In this document: one piece after another, positions 8,930 through 17,910 of the stretch
How the letters are laid out: each line of letters starts with the position of its first letter
Position numbering within the stretch: position 1 is the stretch's first letter
DNA from: Cyclobacteriaceae bacterium
GTDB taxonomy: Bacteria > Bacteroidota > Bacteroidia > Cytophagales > Cyclobacteriaceae
Reading direction: 5' to 3'
Assembly: GCA_020436085.1 (NCBI GenBank)
Contig: JAGQYM010000012.1
Span: 1-64,000 of the forward strand
Length of the DNA stretch: 64,000 nucleotides
The notes under the pieces: generated by a model
The model's input: only the letters and a program-made list of their open reading frames with translations
The model's database searches: none
What the model was told of the DNA's origin: nothing
Translations under genes and position numbers: made by a program

Positions 8930-9837
8930 TGAACAGACGAGAATACTTAGGGTCAATGGCGGCACTGGGCATCATCTCAGCCACGCCTTCCTTGGCAATC
9001 GTACAATCTCAATCTATTATGAAAAGAATAATTCCTTCTACCGGAGAAAAACTACCAGTCGTTGGTGTGGGTACTTGGCAAACTTTTGATGTTGATGAAT
9101 CTGATCGTGAAAGAATTCCTTTGAAGACTGTATTGCAACAACTCATTAAGCAAGACGGAAGTGTTATTGATAGTTCACCCATGTACGGTCGCTCGGAACG
9201 TGTGGTTGGAGATCTCTCAACTGAACTAGGGATCAACAATAAATTATTCATGGCTACGAAAGTGTGGACTTCAGGTCGTGAGGCAGGCATCAGGCAAATG
9301 AATACTTCGATGTCGCTCATGAAGCGGGATAAGATGGATCTGATGCAGATTCATAATCTTGTGGATTGGCAAACACATTACAAAACATTGCGGCAGTGGA
9401 AGGATGAGGGGAAAATTCGATACATAGGCATCACGCACTATGTTGATAGTGCACACGATCAGGTGGAGCGCATCATCAAAAACAATCCTATTGATTTTAT
9501 TCAAATCAATTATTCGATCGTTAATCGTCACGCTGAAACGGGTGTACTAAACACAGCTCAAGAGAGAGGAGTTGCTACGATCATTAACCAACCTTTCGGT
9601 GGCGGTGGCTTGTTTGGGAAAGTGCGTGGTAAAGATGTACCCCAGTGGGCCAAAGAATTTGGCTGCGAAAGTTGGGGATGTTTTTTCTTGAAGTATCTTC
9701 TAGCTAATCCTGCCGTAACCTGCGTGATTCCGGGCACTTCAAAACTTCAACACATGATCGACAATCTCAGTGCTGGTGTTGGGGGACTACCCAGTGACCA
9801 ACAACGTCAGCAGATGATAGCCCTTATTGACGGCTAG
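8929..9837 (+). CDS. Aldo/keto reductase with Tat-like signal
   Basis: A 302-residue NADPH-dependent oxidoreductase of the aldo/keto reductase barrel. The catalytic tetrad is visible as Asp81 and Tyr86 (DSSPMYGRSE), Lys111 (MATKVW) and His142 (MQIHNL). The N-terminus MNRREYLGSMAALGIISA has twin arginines and a hydrophobic segment, suggesting folded, cofactor-loaded export by Tat. The start at 8929 is preferred over an upstream ATG at 8878 because it begins the signal and overlaps the previous stop as TGATG. It ends the permease/NTT-like/reductase operon. A weak hairpin follows at 9863-9882. Substrate unknown. Confidence 0.88.
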   Translation: MNRREYLGSMAALGIISATPSLAIVQSQSIMKRIIPSTGEKLPVVGVGTWQTFDVDESDRERIPLKTVLQQLIKQDGSVIDSSPMYGRSERVVGDLSTELGINNKLFMATKVWTSGREAGIRQMNTSMSLMKRDKMDLMQIHNLVDWQTHYKTLRQWKDEGKIRYIGITHYVDSAHDQVERIIKNNPIDFIQINYSIVNRHAETGVLNTAQERGVATIINQPFGGGGLFGKVRGKDVPQWAKEFGCESWGCFFLKYLLANPAVTCVIPGTSKLQHMIDNLSAGVGGLPSDQQRQQMIALIDG

Positions 9838-9862
9838 CTCATTTGTCTTAAACCCATGATGA

Positions 9863-9882
9863 AAAATTTCAAAAGAAATTTT
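9863..9882. terminator. AT-rich hairpin downstream of the reductase gene
   Basis: AAAATTTC and GAAATTTT form an 8-bp stem around an AAAA loop, 26 bases after the reductase stop. The stem is AT-rich and no clear U-run follows, so termination is a weak inference. Confidence 0.3.
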
Positions 9883-9886
9883 GTCA

Positions 9887-9959
9887 GGGTTTAACCCAGA
9901 CAAGCGAAGCTTCGTTGCCCTGAGGGCAATTTATGTGGCTATGCATAATTTGGGTTAAA
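9887..9959. promoter_or_regulatory. Nested palindromes upstream of the AraC-type gene
   Basis: TTTAACCCA (9890-9898) and TGGGTTAAA (9951-9959) are perfect 9-bp inverted arms. The left arm is itself inside a palindrome GGGTTTAACCC (9887-9897). Between the arms lie GAAGCTTC and a hairpin TTGCCC-TGA-GGGCAA (9915-9929). A similar half-site TTAAACCCA occurs at 9848-9856. The right arm ends 21 bases before the AraC-type start. It may be an autoregulatory site, a leader structure or a small palindromic element. Confidence 0.4.
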
Positions 9960-9980
9960 TTTGAGCATCAAGAATAATTC

Positions 9981-10985
9981 ATGAGTGAATTGATATTGGT
10001 GCTTTGCTGGCTGGGCGTTGTCCAGAGTGTTCTCCTTGGCACTTATTTTCTGAGTAACGCGAGAGACAAAATCAATTACCTGTTTCTGGGTCTCACACTG
10101 CTGATGATCGGAATCAGAGTTGCAAAGTCTACTATTTACTTGTTCAATCCTGATCCTCCTCTGTGGGTTATGAATGTTGGGTTTGCTGCACATGCGTTGC
10201 TCGGGCCTTTATTCCTGATTTACATTCAATCGCTATTTCAGAAAAGCCCCAAGCGAATTCTGGTAATACTCCAATTTATTCCGGCCCTTGTTATCCTTGC
10301 GTTCTCCTCTATTCTTTCCCTGGATGACTTTTGGTATCGGGGTGGCTACAGTGCCTTGCTCTATTACACGTTAATATACCTGGCGTTGGGATGGAGTCTT
10401 GTTGTAGTTTCCCGAAAGGCCAAGCCGCTGGCCAGTGTGATTCTGATTCTCCTAACTACGATTACTATTTTTCAGGTCAGTTATTTTTCAAACTACATTC
10501 TTAGGTTGACTCCTTACGAGGCTGGCGCGGTTGTCCATTCGTTGTTGATTTATCTAATCAGTTTCCTGGTATTGAAAGACAACAACGTATTCAACATCCA
10601 AAAGAAAAAGAAATATGATAACCTCAACCTTTCGACCGATGAGATTGATCGGTATAAAAAGAAATTGATTGACGTTATAGAAAATCAGAAGCCTTTTCTG
10701 AATACTAATTTTTCACTAGCCCAATGCGCATCACTTACAGGCATCCCAACGTACATCTTATCCTATGTTCTAAGCAACGCCCTCAATCAAAACTTCGTGA
10801 ATCTTATTAATTCCTATCGAGTGGAAGAAGCGAAGAAACTATTAGCTGACAGTTCGAAACAACACATTAGCATAGCCGGTGTGGCCCACGATTGTGGATT
10901 CAATACGTTATCGTCATTCAATTCTGCTTTTAAAAAATTTACGGGCATTACTCCGTCTGACTACAGAAAAAAGATTCCTGCTTAG
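9981..10985 (+). CDS. AraC-family transcriptional regulator with membrane sensor domain
   Basis: A 334-residue regulator. Residues of about 1-205 form six or seven hydrophobic helices (for example LILVLCWLGVVQSVLLGTYF at the start), and the C-terminal 100 residues are an AraC-type double helix-turn-helix: FSLAQCASLTGIP...YVLSNALNQNFVNLIN then ISIAGVAHDCGFNTLSSFNSAFKKFTGITPSDYRK. This membrane-bound AraC layout is common in Bacteroidota and couples an envelope or small-molecule signal to DNA binding. Ligand and targets are unknown. Palindromes directly upstream (9887-9959) may be its own operator. It converges with the thioesterase gene, sharing four bases at the stops, so those genes are not in its operon. 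Confidence 0.88.
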   Translation: MSELILVLCWLGVVQSVLLGTYFLSNARDKINYLFLGLTLLMIGIRVAKSTIYLFNPDPPLWVMNVGFAAHALLGPLFLIYIQSLFQKSPKRILVILQFIPALVILAFSSILSLDDFWYRGGYSALLYYTLIYLALGWSLVVVSRKAKPLASVILILLTTITIFQVSYFSNYILRLTPYEAGAVVHSLLIYLISFLVLKDNNVFNIQKKKKYDNLNLSTDEIDRYKKKLIDVIENQKPFLNTNFSLAQCASLTGIPTYILSYVLSNALNQNFVNLINSYRVEEAKKLLADSSKQHISIAGVAHDCGFNTLSSFNSAFKKFTGITPSDYRKKIPA

Positions 10986-11374
10986 TCGTGGAAGAGTGAA
11001 GTGATATCGGTTTCGATCCTTTTTGGTCTTCGCGATATGGCATCCAACAAGCACCACAATGTGGCGGCTTTAATAACAATTTTTCCTGTAGTCGCTTGCC
11101 TGATTTCCACTCGCCTTTCGGAGCGCACGCCCTCAGACCACTCAACCCAAGTTTTTGCGACTAGTTGATCACCGAGCATCGCTTGACTCGCGTAGTCAAT
11201 CTCGTGTCTGAGTACCATCCAAACATATTTCTGCTGCACTTCTACAGGTGCAATCTTCTCCCAATGCGCTTTGGCGACATCCTGCACCCACTGCACATAT
11301 ACCACGTTATTGACATGATTTAATTCATCAAGGTCAATTGCTGCTACTGTTATAGGAAGTTCGAAAGAGATCAA
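10982..11374 (-). CDS. Acyl-CoA thioesterase, 4HBT hotdog fold
   Basis: A 130-residue single-hotdog protein. The motif DLDELNHVNNVVYVQWVQD (15-33) is the 4-hydroxybenzoyl-CoA thioesterase active-site block, with the conserved aspartate, the HVNN turn and the following helix. The family hydrolyses acyl-CoA or acyl-ACP in the cytoplasm and works as dimers or tetramers. Length is typical. It is the last gene of a leftward run (beta-helix protein, cytochrome, acetyltransferase, thioesterase) and starts three bases after the acetyltransferase stop. Its own stop overlaps that of the AraC-type gene by four bases. Substrate is not predictable. Confidence 0.85.
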   Translation of the reverse strand: MISFELPITVAAIDLDELNHVNNVVYVQWVQDVAKAHWEKIAPVEVQQKYVWMVLRHEIDYASQAMLGDQLVAKTWVEWSEGVRSERRVEIRQATTGKIVIKAATLWCLLDAISRRPKRIETDITSLFHD

Positions 11375-11377
11375 GAT

Positions 11378-11893
11378 TTAATCTGGTTGATGGCGAAAGA
11401 TAAGACATTCCTTTTCTCTGAATACAATTTCTTTTTCCAGCGTTGCGCCCACCGCTTTTGCCACGCGAATGGAGTTGGTATTGTCTTTAAAAATTAAACT
11501 AATGAGTTTACAATTCTCCAGATTTGCATAAGCTATTTTCTTCACAGCCCGCGCAGCTTCAGCAGCGTATCCCTTACCCCAATGACTGCGAATTATTCCC
11601 CACTTGATCTCCGGCTCTGGCCAGTCGTTAGGATACCACAGGCCAACGATACCGATTAACGATCCGGATTTCTTTTCTTCTACTGCGTAGGGTCCATACC
11701 CTCGTAATTGCCAATGCCCTACCGCGCCCGCCATGGTGCGCCAGGTCTCCCCTTCTGTTAACATTCTCCCCGTTGTGTAGCGCATAGAATCTTCATCACC
11801 ATAATAGGCGTGCATCTGTTTCCAATCGCCATTTTGAAACATTCGAAGTAATAACCGATCCGTTTCGAGCCGTGTAGGTATCTTATACTCCAT
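11378..11893 (-). CDS. GNAT-family N-acetyltransferase, RimJ/RimL-like
   Basis: A 171-residue acetyl-CoA-dependent transferase. The start ETDRLLLRMFQ and the acetyl-CoA loop WGKGYAAEAARAV are typical of the RimJ/RimL branch, followed by the late NTNSIRVAKAVGA motif. Members acetylate protein N-termini, amino sugars or antibiotics; nothing here narrows the choice. The gene start overlaps the end of the cytochrome gene by 11 bases, so it is translated as part of the same leftward operon. Confidence 0.85.
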   Translation of the reverse strand: MEYKIPTRLETDRLLLRMFQNGDWKQMHAYYGDEDSMRYTTGRMLTEGETWRTMAGAVGHWQLRGYGPYAVEEKKSGSLIGIVGLWYPNDWPEPEIKWGIIRSHWGKGYAAEAARAVKKIAYANLENCKLISLIFKDNTNSIRVAKAVGATLEKEIVFREKECLIFRHQPD

Positions 11894-12959
11894 CCCTACT
11901 GAGTTGTGTTATCCATTGCCTCACTAACTCCACACCTTCCTCGTGAACCAGTTTTTTTCCAAGTTCGGGCATCATCACTCCCGGGTCTGACGATTGAATG
12001 CGATAAAATAAGATCGATGCTTTAGGACTACCCGGCACAATATCAAAATGCAAACCACCGGAACCGCGTCCTGCTGCAACGGGCGCCTTACCTATTCCCA
12101 GTTCAGCTCTATTGGTGACACTTGCCAACAAATGGAGGCCACTCGTTTTAGCTGGACCATCCGGGCGATGGCAATGGGCGCAGTTGACCTCAAGCCATGC
12201 TCTTGCACGTAAATTGACTGGTTCTTCATTGTTATCATAAGCAACGAGGCGTGGCACTTGAGTCATTTCAGGTAATCGTTGTAGTATTCCTTCTGAAGAC
12301 CAGTGTATCAATTGATTTTCAGCTTCGCCACGAATCGATCCATTTAACTGCCGTGCGGTTGGACCGATGGGCATTATTTTATCTCCGCGTAAATGACATC
12401 CGCTGCACTGATTCATGTTAGGTACTGAGTATAGTACCTGTCGTGGTGAACCATCATCGTGCGTCCATGACACTTGCAGATTTTTACCCGCTACATCCAG
12501 AAATGCTTCGGTTTTTTCGTCATTCCAAACGTAAGGCAGCGCTTTCCAACTATCTCCTTCTCGAATCAACAGGCGAGTTTCAATGATTCTAACATCATCT
12601 GTCGGCTTTCTAAAATCGGATGGATAGTAAAAGTTTTTGATGAGCACGGTTCCATCGGGAAAATCAAAGACATCATCTGAATCGTAGGTAACCTGACTTC
12701 CCCGGGGAATGTAAACAAATCTCTTTTTGAAGGCATAGTCACTGAACAGAGGTGAGTTCAATTCATATTCCGTAACTCCCTCTGCTGGATTCAAGTCCTT
12801 GAGTTGACCAACAAAAAATCCGTAATCAGAAAGTTTTTGCTTGCCAATTGAGGCGATATCAGTATCCGTAAGGCTTATCTCTTCCACTAACGTGGCAGGT
12901 CTCTGCTGATTGCAGCCGAAGGTTGTGAGAAATGTTAATGCAAGAAAGGTTCGAATCAT
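11883..12959 (-). CDS. Dihaem c-type cytochrome lipoprotein, HNE_0200/SO2930-like
   Basis: A 358-residue lipoprotein (lipobox ending at Cys16, TTFGC) with two haem-c attachment sites, CSGCH (185-189) and CAHCH (260-264), and a methionine in VMMPELGK as a candidate axial ligand. The N-terminal half (FFVGQLKDLNPAEGV, SPLFSDYAFKKRFVYIP) matches the conserved family often found next to a parallel beta-helix protein, as it is here. The start at 12959 is chosen because it begins the lipoprotein signal and overlaps the preceding stop as ATGA; an ATG 30 bases upstream lies inside the previous gene. It probably acts in the periplasm as an electron carrier or oxidoreductase; the reaction is unknown. 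Confidence 0.88.
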   Translation of the reverse strand: MIRTFLALTFLTTFGCNQQRPATLVEEISLTDTDIASIGKQKLSDYGFFVGQLKDLNPAEGVTEYELNSPLFSDYAFKKRFVYIPRGSQVTYDSDDVFDFPDGTVLIKNFYYPSDFRKPTDDVRIIETRLLIREGDSWKALPYVWNDEKTEAFLDVAGKNLQVSWTHDDGSPRQVLYSVPNMNQCSGCHLRGDKIMPIGPTARQLNGSIRGEAENQLIHWSSEGILQRLPEMTQVPRLVAYDNNEEPVNLRARAWLEVNCAHCHRPDGPAKTSGLHLLASVTNRAELGIGKAPVAAGRGSGGLHFDIVPGSPKASILFYRIQSSDPGVMMPELGKKLVHEEGVELVRQWITQLSRDGV

Positions 12960-14203
12960 TGTCCACTCACTACCGGTGAGGAGCCGCACTTAAAAGGTGT
13001 CAGATCCTTGGAAAGCCCTTCAAAATCATTTGCCGCATCCAGGTTGATGAAAGTTATATCACCGGATTCATTGATACAGATATTCCTCTCCGGTTGGTCT
13101 TCGGTTTCGATTCCATCATAAACGATATCGGGAGGATTGAAGAAAGATTTTAGAATTAAAAGCTTACCGATGTCGTTACTGGTAGTTGGAAACCAATGGC
13201 TGTTTGCAAACTTGTTGTCACGAATGCGAACGTCATACGGAAATGAGTTGTACAAACTATCATCTCTAAAACTATTGTTGACTGTTTGTACTCCGCCAAC
13301 TGCTCCTTCCTCCTGTTGCGTTTCTCCCTCACTCAGCGCAGCTACCAGTTCATAGCTCACTATAGCAACACCCACTGTGGTATTGTCTTTGAAGTCGTTA
13401 TTATAAATATCAATATCGTGAGTAGCCAAAATCATCATACCAGATCCTGGTGGGATGGTAGCTACGATATTACCTTCTTGCGCAAAGTTATCGTGGTTGT
13501 TGCTGCGAATGATGTTGTTGTAAACCTTGGTGGTGTGACCATATTGCGTTAAGCCTGGAAGATCGAACACAAGAATGCCGCCTGTATTCTCAAACGCCTC
13601 ATTGCCATAAATCTCCACCCACTTTGAGTTTTCAGATTCAATGCCTGCTACATTCCAATAAGCTTTGTTATTGCGAATGATGACTGAATCTGACTGACCG
13701 ACATAGATACCAGCATCGGATGATCCCATGGCAATGCATTCTTCCATCAACACATTTTTACAAAGCACTGGATACAAAGCGTATGCTCCGTTCTCGGTCT
13801 TAGGACCCTCTGCCCATACCGAACGGATTCTTCTTAACACAATTCCTTGGGTATCATTTACTTTGAGATTGTCTCCTTTCGCATCTTCAATCGAAAAGTC
13901 TTCAAGTATTATATTCTTTCCGTTGCTTACCTGGAATCCCTGCGCTCCTTCTACCTGATTCTTCCACGAGAGAATGGTTTTGTCCATGCCCTTACCTCTC
14001 AGTGTCACATTCGATTTTCCATCCATTGTTAAGGTACGCGAGAACATGAAGTGACCTTCAGGCAAATCGATAACCTCTCCATCTTCAGCAAGGATCAGCT
14101 TTGTTTGCAGGTCTTTTTCGATGGACTTCCATTGGATTTCATCCTTTGGTGAACTACACCCAGCGATCAGGCCAATTATTAATAATGCAGGAATAATTCT
14201 CAT
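12956..14203 (-). CDS. Parallel beta-helix lipoprotein partnered with the dihaem cytochrome
   Basis: A 415-residue lipoprotein (lipobox ending at Cys16, GLIAGC). After residue 40 the sequence shows right-handed beta-helix coils with repeated short I/V-x-N-N patterns, for example VIIRNNKAYWNVAGIESENS, VEIYGNEAFENTGGI and IDIYNNDFKDNTTVG. Such folds bind or cleave polysaccharides, but this family has no proven activity. It typically occurs beside an SO2930/HNE_0200-like cytochrome, and that pairing is seen here with an ATGA start/stop overlap. It is the first gene of the four-gene leftward operon; 66 bases separate its start from the serine hydrolase 3' end, so the promoter must lie there or further upstream. 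Confidence 0.85.
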   Translation of the reverse strand: MRIIPALLIIGLIAGCSSPKDEIQWKSIEKDLQTKLILAEDGEVIDLPEGHFMFSRTLTMDGKSNVTLRGKGMDKTILSWKNQVEGAQGFQVSNGKNIILEDFSIEDAKGDNLKVNDTQGIVLRRIRSVWAEGPKTENGAYALYPVLCKNVLMEECIAMGSSDAGIYVGQSDSVIIRNNKAYWNVAGIESENSKWVEIYGNEAFENTGGILVFDLPGLTQYGHTTKVYNNIIRSNNHDNFAQEGNIVATIPPGSGMMILATHDIDIYNNDFKDNTTVGVAIVSYELVAALSEGETQQEEGAVGGVQTVNNSFRDDSLYNSFPYDVRIRDNKFANSHWFPTTSNDIGKLLILKSFFNPPDIVYDGIETEDQPERNICINESGDITFINLDAANDFEGLSKDLTPFKCGSSPVVSGQ

Positions 14204-14269
14204 AATGTAGGCAGTATGATCTTAAGTTATGGATTTTTAAGATTACACCGAAATGAGAATGCCGGATAC

Positions 14270-15457
14270 TCAATCCAACAAGAGTTTGTAGAGTTGATCG
14301 AGAGTTCCCAGAGCCTTTGCGTGAATTGGACTATCCGTTACTGTACCCAGATTGATGCCAACAAACATGTAAAGACCTTTCTCCGGGAAATAATAAAGTT
14401 GACAGCCAGCGCCTATACCACCTCCACTATGACCGTAGCCTGTGTGGCCAACAAATTCAGCATGATCAAGGCCGAGCCCGTATGTCGGATTGCCGTTGCG
14501 ATCATTAGCCCACTCCTTCATCAGATTCAGTGACGAAGCTGTAATCAGCTTTTCTTCCAGCAAGCCTCGAAGAAACATCACGGCTTCTACAGGCGTAGTC
14601 ACGATGCCGTCATCGCCAACCAATGCCTGAACATTGTTTCGTTGCAGCTCTGAGGAGTTTTCAAGAACGCCATTGCTAAATCTATCCCAATATGAATTCA
14701 CCAATCGCGGGTACTTGAGATATCCCTCCATGCCACGGTAGTAGGTTTCCTTCAATGCTAGCGGCTTGACGATTACCTCTTCAATCAATTTTGCATGATC
14801 ACCTGTAATGTAATCGGCTATCAAGGCAAGAAGTACATAATTGGTGTTGCGATAAGAATAGCGACTTCCTGGTTTGAATGTAAGTGGCTTACCTTCTATG
14901 TATTTGATGTAATCGATTGGCTGGAATTCGTGATTGGGTTCTTGTAGGAGTTTGGTGATGTAGGCGGGAACTGAGTTGTATTCTGGCACACCGGATGTGT
15001 GGTTCATCAGTTGTTTAACGGTGATGGAATCTGCATTCGTCACCATTTTACTTACCGACTCGGGAAGGAATTTGGTTATAGGTGCATTGATATCAATCTT
15101 TCCCTGTTCATACAATTTCAATATAGCCACGGCCATGTATATCTTAGCGATACTCTGAAGATAAAGCAGGTGACAAGGTTGCATCGGTACCTTACCTTCG
15201 AGTTTTGCATAACCTGCTACACCAGCCCACCAACCATCTTGTGAATACAGGGCCACCGATACTCCGGGGATGCTTTGATTAGCGATCTCATCCAATATTT
15301 TTTGAATCTCTGCTGCTTTCGGAAAGTCAATGTTTATTTCAACAGATGGCTTTTGCTCACACGGTTCAGTTGGCAATGCCTGTGTTAGCCCTTTGCCCAA
15401 CACTGCGGTGATCAACACAAATATTATTTGAAGTCTTTTTAACATAACAGTCATCAT
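14270..15457 (-). CDS. Secreted serine hydrolase, class C beta-lactamase-like
   Basis: A 395-residue protein of the beta-lactamase/penicillin-binding fold. The nucleophile motif S-I-A-K is at residues 102-105 (YLQSIAKIYM), followed by a Y-x-N-type segment in YSYRNTNYVLL and a C-terminal HTGYGHSGG motif that replaces KTG. The signal peptide runs to about residue 26. Such secreted proteins are usually esterases or D-amino-acid peptidases and not true beta-lactamases. The start overlaps the stop of the beta-barrel gene as ATGATG; another in-frame ATG at 15445 fits the signal peptide about as well. It is the last gene of a leftward group headed by the LytTR gene. Confidence 0.85.
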   Translation of the reverse strand: MMTVMLKRLQIIFVLITAVLGKGLTQALPTEPCEQKPSVEINIDFPKAAEIQKILDEIANQSIPGVSVALYSQDGWWAGVAGYAKLEGKVPMQPCHLLYLQSIAKIYMAVAILKLYEQGKIDINAPITKFLPESVSKMVTNADSITVKQLMNHTSGVPEYNSVPAYITKLLQEPNHEFQPIDYIKYIEGKPLTFKPGSRYSYRNTNYVLLALIADYITGDHAKLIEEVIVKPLALKETYYRGMEGYLKYPRLVNSYWDRFSNGVLENSSELQRNNVQALVGDDGIVTTPVEAVMFLRGLLEEKLITASSLNLMKEWANDRNGNPTYGLGLDHAEFVGHTGYGHSGGGIGAGCQLYYFPEKGLYMFVGINLGTVTDSPIHAKALGTLDQLYKLLLD

Positions 15458-16062
15458 TTGCTGTGTATTCTGGATCCTACCTGGAGCAAAGTTTCAGGCA
15501 CTATCGGAATACTTGCATTGTAGTTTTTAACTGGTAGAAATTGATAAGTAATAAATGGTGACACCTGTGTTCCTGAAGAATAATTGTGGTATCCTAGTGA
15601 AACTCCAATCGGGATGGTGAACATCCACTTACCGCTATGCTTCACCTCATGCCAGGCGCCATCTGTCTGTTCAAAAGATGTTACGGGATGGAATGAGTAT
15701 AAATACCCGGCACCTATCTTTAATTCGGTATAAACCTCTGATGCAATCGTTGGTCGCCAGGCTGATTGTGTGTAAAGCAAGAGTCCGTTACCCAGGTTCT
15801 TGTTTCTGAACCACATGACATTGAACTGTTGAGTCCAATTATCTTTTCCATTCAGACTTACTTCTGTACCCAGCCCAATACCAACATTCTTAAAGTTTGA
15901 AGCAAAGTCGTGGAAGGGCAATGCAAAGGCATGAAACTGGAGTGTAACTACCAGTGGAAAGTTTTGGTAATCTCTGCTGGAATCCTGAGCCTTTGACGCA
16001 ATATTGATGGCAATAGTCAATGCCGCTGCCAGAAGTAAACCCTTTGTGCTCGATTTATTCAT
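15454..16062 (-). CDS. Hypothetical outer-membrane beta-barrel-like protein
   Basis: A 202-residue protein with a signal peptide (1-26, MNKSSTKGLLL... ending SKAQ). The mature chain alternates hydrophobic and polar residues in strands rich in aromatic residues, for example QQFNVMWFRNKNLGNGLLLY and VSPFITYQFLPVKNY, the pattern of a small outer-membrane barrel. No named family is recognised. The start at 16062 is preferred because it begins the signal; an upstream ATG at 16101 adds a non-signal leader. It lies 88 bases after the LytTR gene and overlaps the serine hydrolase start, so the three may be co-transcribed. Confidence 0.7.
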   Translation of the reverse strand: MNKSSTKGLLLAAALTIAINIASKAQDSSRDYQNFPLVVTLQFHAFALPFHDFASNFKNVGIGLGTEVSLNGKDNWTQQFNVMWFRNKNLGNGLLLYTQSAWRPTIASEVYTELKIGAGYLYSFHPVTSFEQTDGAWHEVKHSGKWMFTIPIGVSLGYHNYSSGTQVSPFITYQFLPVKNYNASIPIVPETLLQVGSRIHSK

Positions 16063-16150
16063 GATGCAAATAACGCATGCTGAATAGCTGCCGTTGGTCA
16101 AAAAACCGGGTTTTCAGGTGAAGTGTAGCAACTATTCCCTCGAATTGTCG

Positions 16151-16963
16151 CTACTCAGGGCGGAACCATTGCTTGAACGCAGCCGCTTTGGTGCGACTGA
16201 CCGGCACCACCGGTGGGATGTTATCATTACCCCCGAGCATCACGTCAATCTTACCATTCTCGCCACGCTTGAAACCCATCACCAACTGGCGATGTACAAT
16301 GTATTGTCGGTTCAATCTGAAGAAGTAAAGTGAAGGCAGCTTTCTTTCTACCTTGTCGAGTGACTCGTTGAGGTAGAACTTCTGCCCGGTAAGGTTACTT
16401 GCTACCACATACTCTCCATCGACAAACAGTCCCATCAAGTCCTCAAAGTTGACCATCAGGTCTTGTCGTCCGTGGCGCACCATGAGCCCACCGGCTTTTA
16501 TTCTGTTCTCCTCCTCTCTCCTTTCCTCTGACTGTTTCCACTTCTGGTAATAATAAAGACCGATGTATATACCATTGATAACAAAAAACCAGATAGCGAT
16601 GATAAACAGATCAACGAGATAAAAGCTGAGGGGAGCTGTTTCGCCTTTGGCGATCAGACTGACTATCTCAGTTGTAGAACTGATGATAAAAAGACCAGTT
16701 AAGGTGGTGATCAGAAACTGAACAACTATGCGCTTGACGCCCCCTGTTTCATACGGCCATTTGCGATCGAAATAAAGAATGATAGCCCGAACCGCCCACC
16801 AGGCCAAATATCCTTGAGTTGTGTCGATGGTGAATGTGAGTAATAGGAACCAACCAAACTGGATGTTGGAATAGGTTAGATAATAATTGAATGCGCTGAT
16901 AAACGGAATGAATATCAGGAATAAGGGAATGTCGGGATGATATGGGCTAGACCGAAAACGCAT
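16151..16963 (-). CDS. Membrane-anchored LytTR-family transcriptional regulator
   Basis: A 270-residue protein with four hydrophobic helices in residues of about 12-140 and a C-terminal LytTR DNA-binding domain (about 165-268), recognised from LMVNFEDLMGLFVDGEYVVA, FFRLNRQYIVHRQLV and the final VPVSRTKAAAFKQWF. It replaces the usual receiver with a membrane domain, so it likely responds to a membrane signal directly. The next genes downstream on the same strand, a barrel-like protein and a serine hydrolase, are candidate targets. No histidine kinase is adjacent. Confidence 0.87.
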   Translation of the reverse strand: MRFRSSPYHPDIPLFLIFIPFISAFNYYLTYSNIQFGWFLLLTFTIDTTQGYLAWWAVRAIILYFDRKWPYETGGVKRIVVQFLITTLTGLFIISSTTEIVSLIAKGETAPLSFYLVDLFIIAIWFFVINGIYIGLYYYQKWKQSEERREEENRIKAGGLMVRHGRQDLMVNFEDLMGLFVDGEYVVASNLTGQKFYLNESLDKVERKLPSLYFFRLNRQYIVHRQLVMGFKRGENGKIDVMLGGNDNIPPVVPVSRTKAAAFKQWFRPE

Positions 16964-17054
16964 TGCACAATACTTACGCCTCTACATTGACAATCGATTA
17001 ACCGCTGGTTTGAATTTCGCGCAAAGATAATAATGAAATCACTATATCAATCTG

Positions 17055-17909
17055 CTATTCCTCAACCAGCAACACCCTCACATCCGGAAAGTGTAACGTA
17101 AACCATCCGAGGCCTCCGGCCACATTGCTGGGATAATTAACTGGCTCACCAAGGAAATCCGAAAAATTGAACCTTGTATCTCTTCTGAGTTTTAAAAAAT
17201 CAAAGTACTGACGATCAATATTAGCAAGCTGAATCATTACTGTATCCCCCGGTATAAAGTCCCGCCTGAAAATAGCATTGAATGACTCACTGATTTCCTG
17301 GCCATCATTCTCTTCCTGATCTTCAACTAATTTGATAAACACATTCGGGTTCAAAAAATCCTCTGGCTCCGGGGGTTCTTCGGCAGAGATATGCTGCACG
17401 TTGATCATGTAGTAATTCTTTCCTGCAATGTCCTGCAAACTGTAATCAACTCTGGCAAGCGTATCAAAACCGGTGTCGTTAACGAAGGCTGATAAAGTAT
17501 TAAATCGAACTGCTGTCTTCACCTGGGTCGTTGCCGACACTTTGCCCATGGAAGGACTATCCACATACAGTGTATACCATCCCTCATCCACAAAGGGAAT
17601 GGCGACACTTCCGTAAACACCGATGTCAATAAGATCCAGCGTATCAGCAAACCCCTCGCCTTCTATTCTAACGAGCGCATCGTTGATGGCAATCTGGTTA
17701 AGCAACACTTCAGGATCACTGCTATCACTGGCATCGAGTGCACCGAAACTTCTCGTCAACAAAATTGCTACAGATTGATCCGGCACCATTTGTGACGACA
17801 CCACAATCTTTGGCTCCAATTCCGGAAGGTCATTCACAGGCAACGGTTCTGGTAGACAACCCGCCATCATCACGGTTAAAACAATTCCACTAAGAAGTAA
17901 TCTGCTCAT
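17055..17909 (-). CDS. DUF4249 family lipoprotein, partner of the TonB-dependent receptor
   Basis: A 284-residue lipoprotein (MSRLLLSGIVLTVMMAGC, lipobox Cys18). The N-terminal pattern of the form IVVSSQMVPDQSVAILLTRSFGAL followed by INDALVRIEGEGFADTL is that of DUF4249, a Bacteroidota family almost always encoded next to a TonB-dependent receptor. It is expected on the outer membrane as a surface or periplasmic companion of the receptor. The start at 17909 lies one base after the receptor stop; an ATG at 17927 would overlap the receptor gene and adds a leader before the signal. Confidence 0.85.
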   Translation of the reverse strand: MSRLLLSGIVLTVMMAGCLPEPLPVNDLPELEPKIVVSSQMVPDQSVAILLTRSFGALDASDSSDPEVLLNQIAINDALVRIEGEGFADTLDLIDIGVYGSVAIPFVDEGWYTLYVDSPSMGKVSATTQVKTAVRFNTLSAFVNDTGFDTLARVDYSLQDIAGKNYYMINVQHISAEEPPEPEDFLNPNVFIKLVEDQEENDGQEISESFNAIFRRDFIPGDTVMIQLANIDRQYFDFLKLRRDTRFNFSDFLGEPVNYPSNVAGGLGWFTLHFPDVRVLLVEE

Positions 17910-17910
17910 G

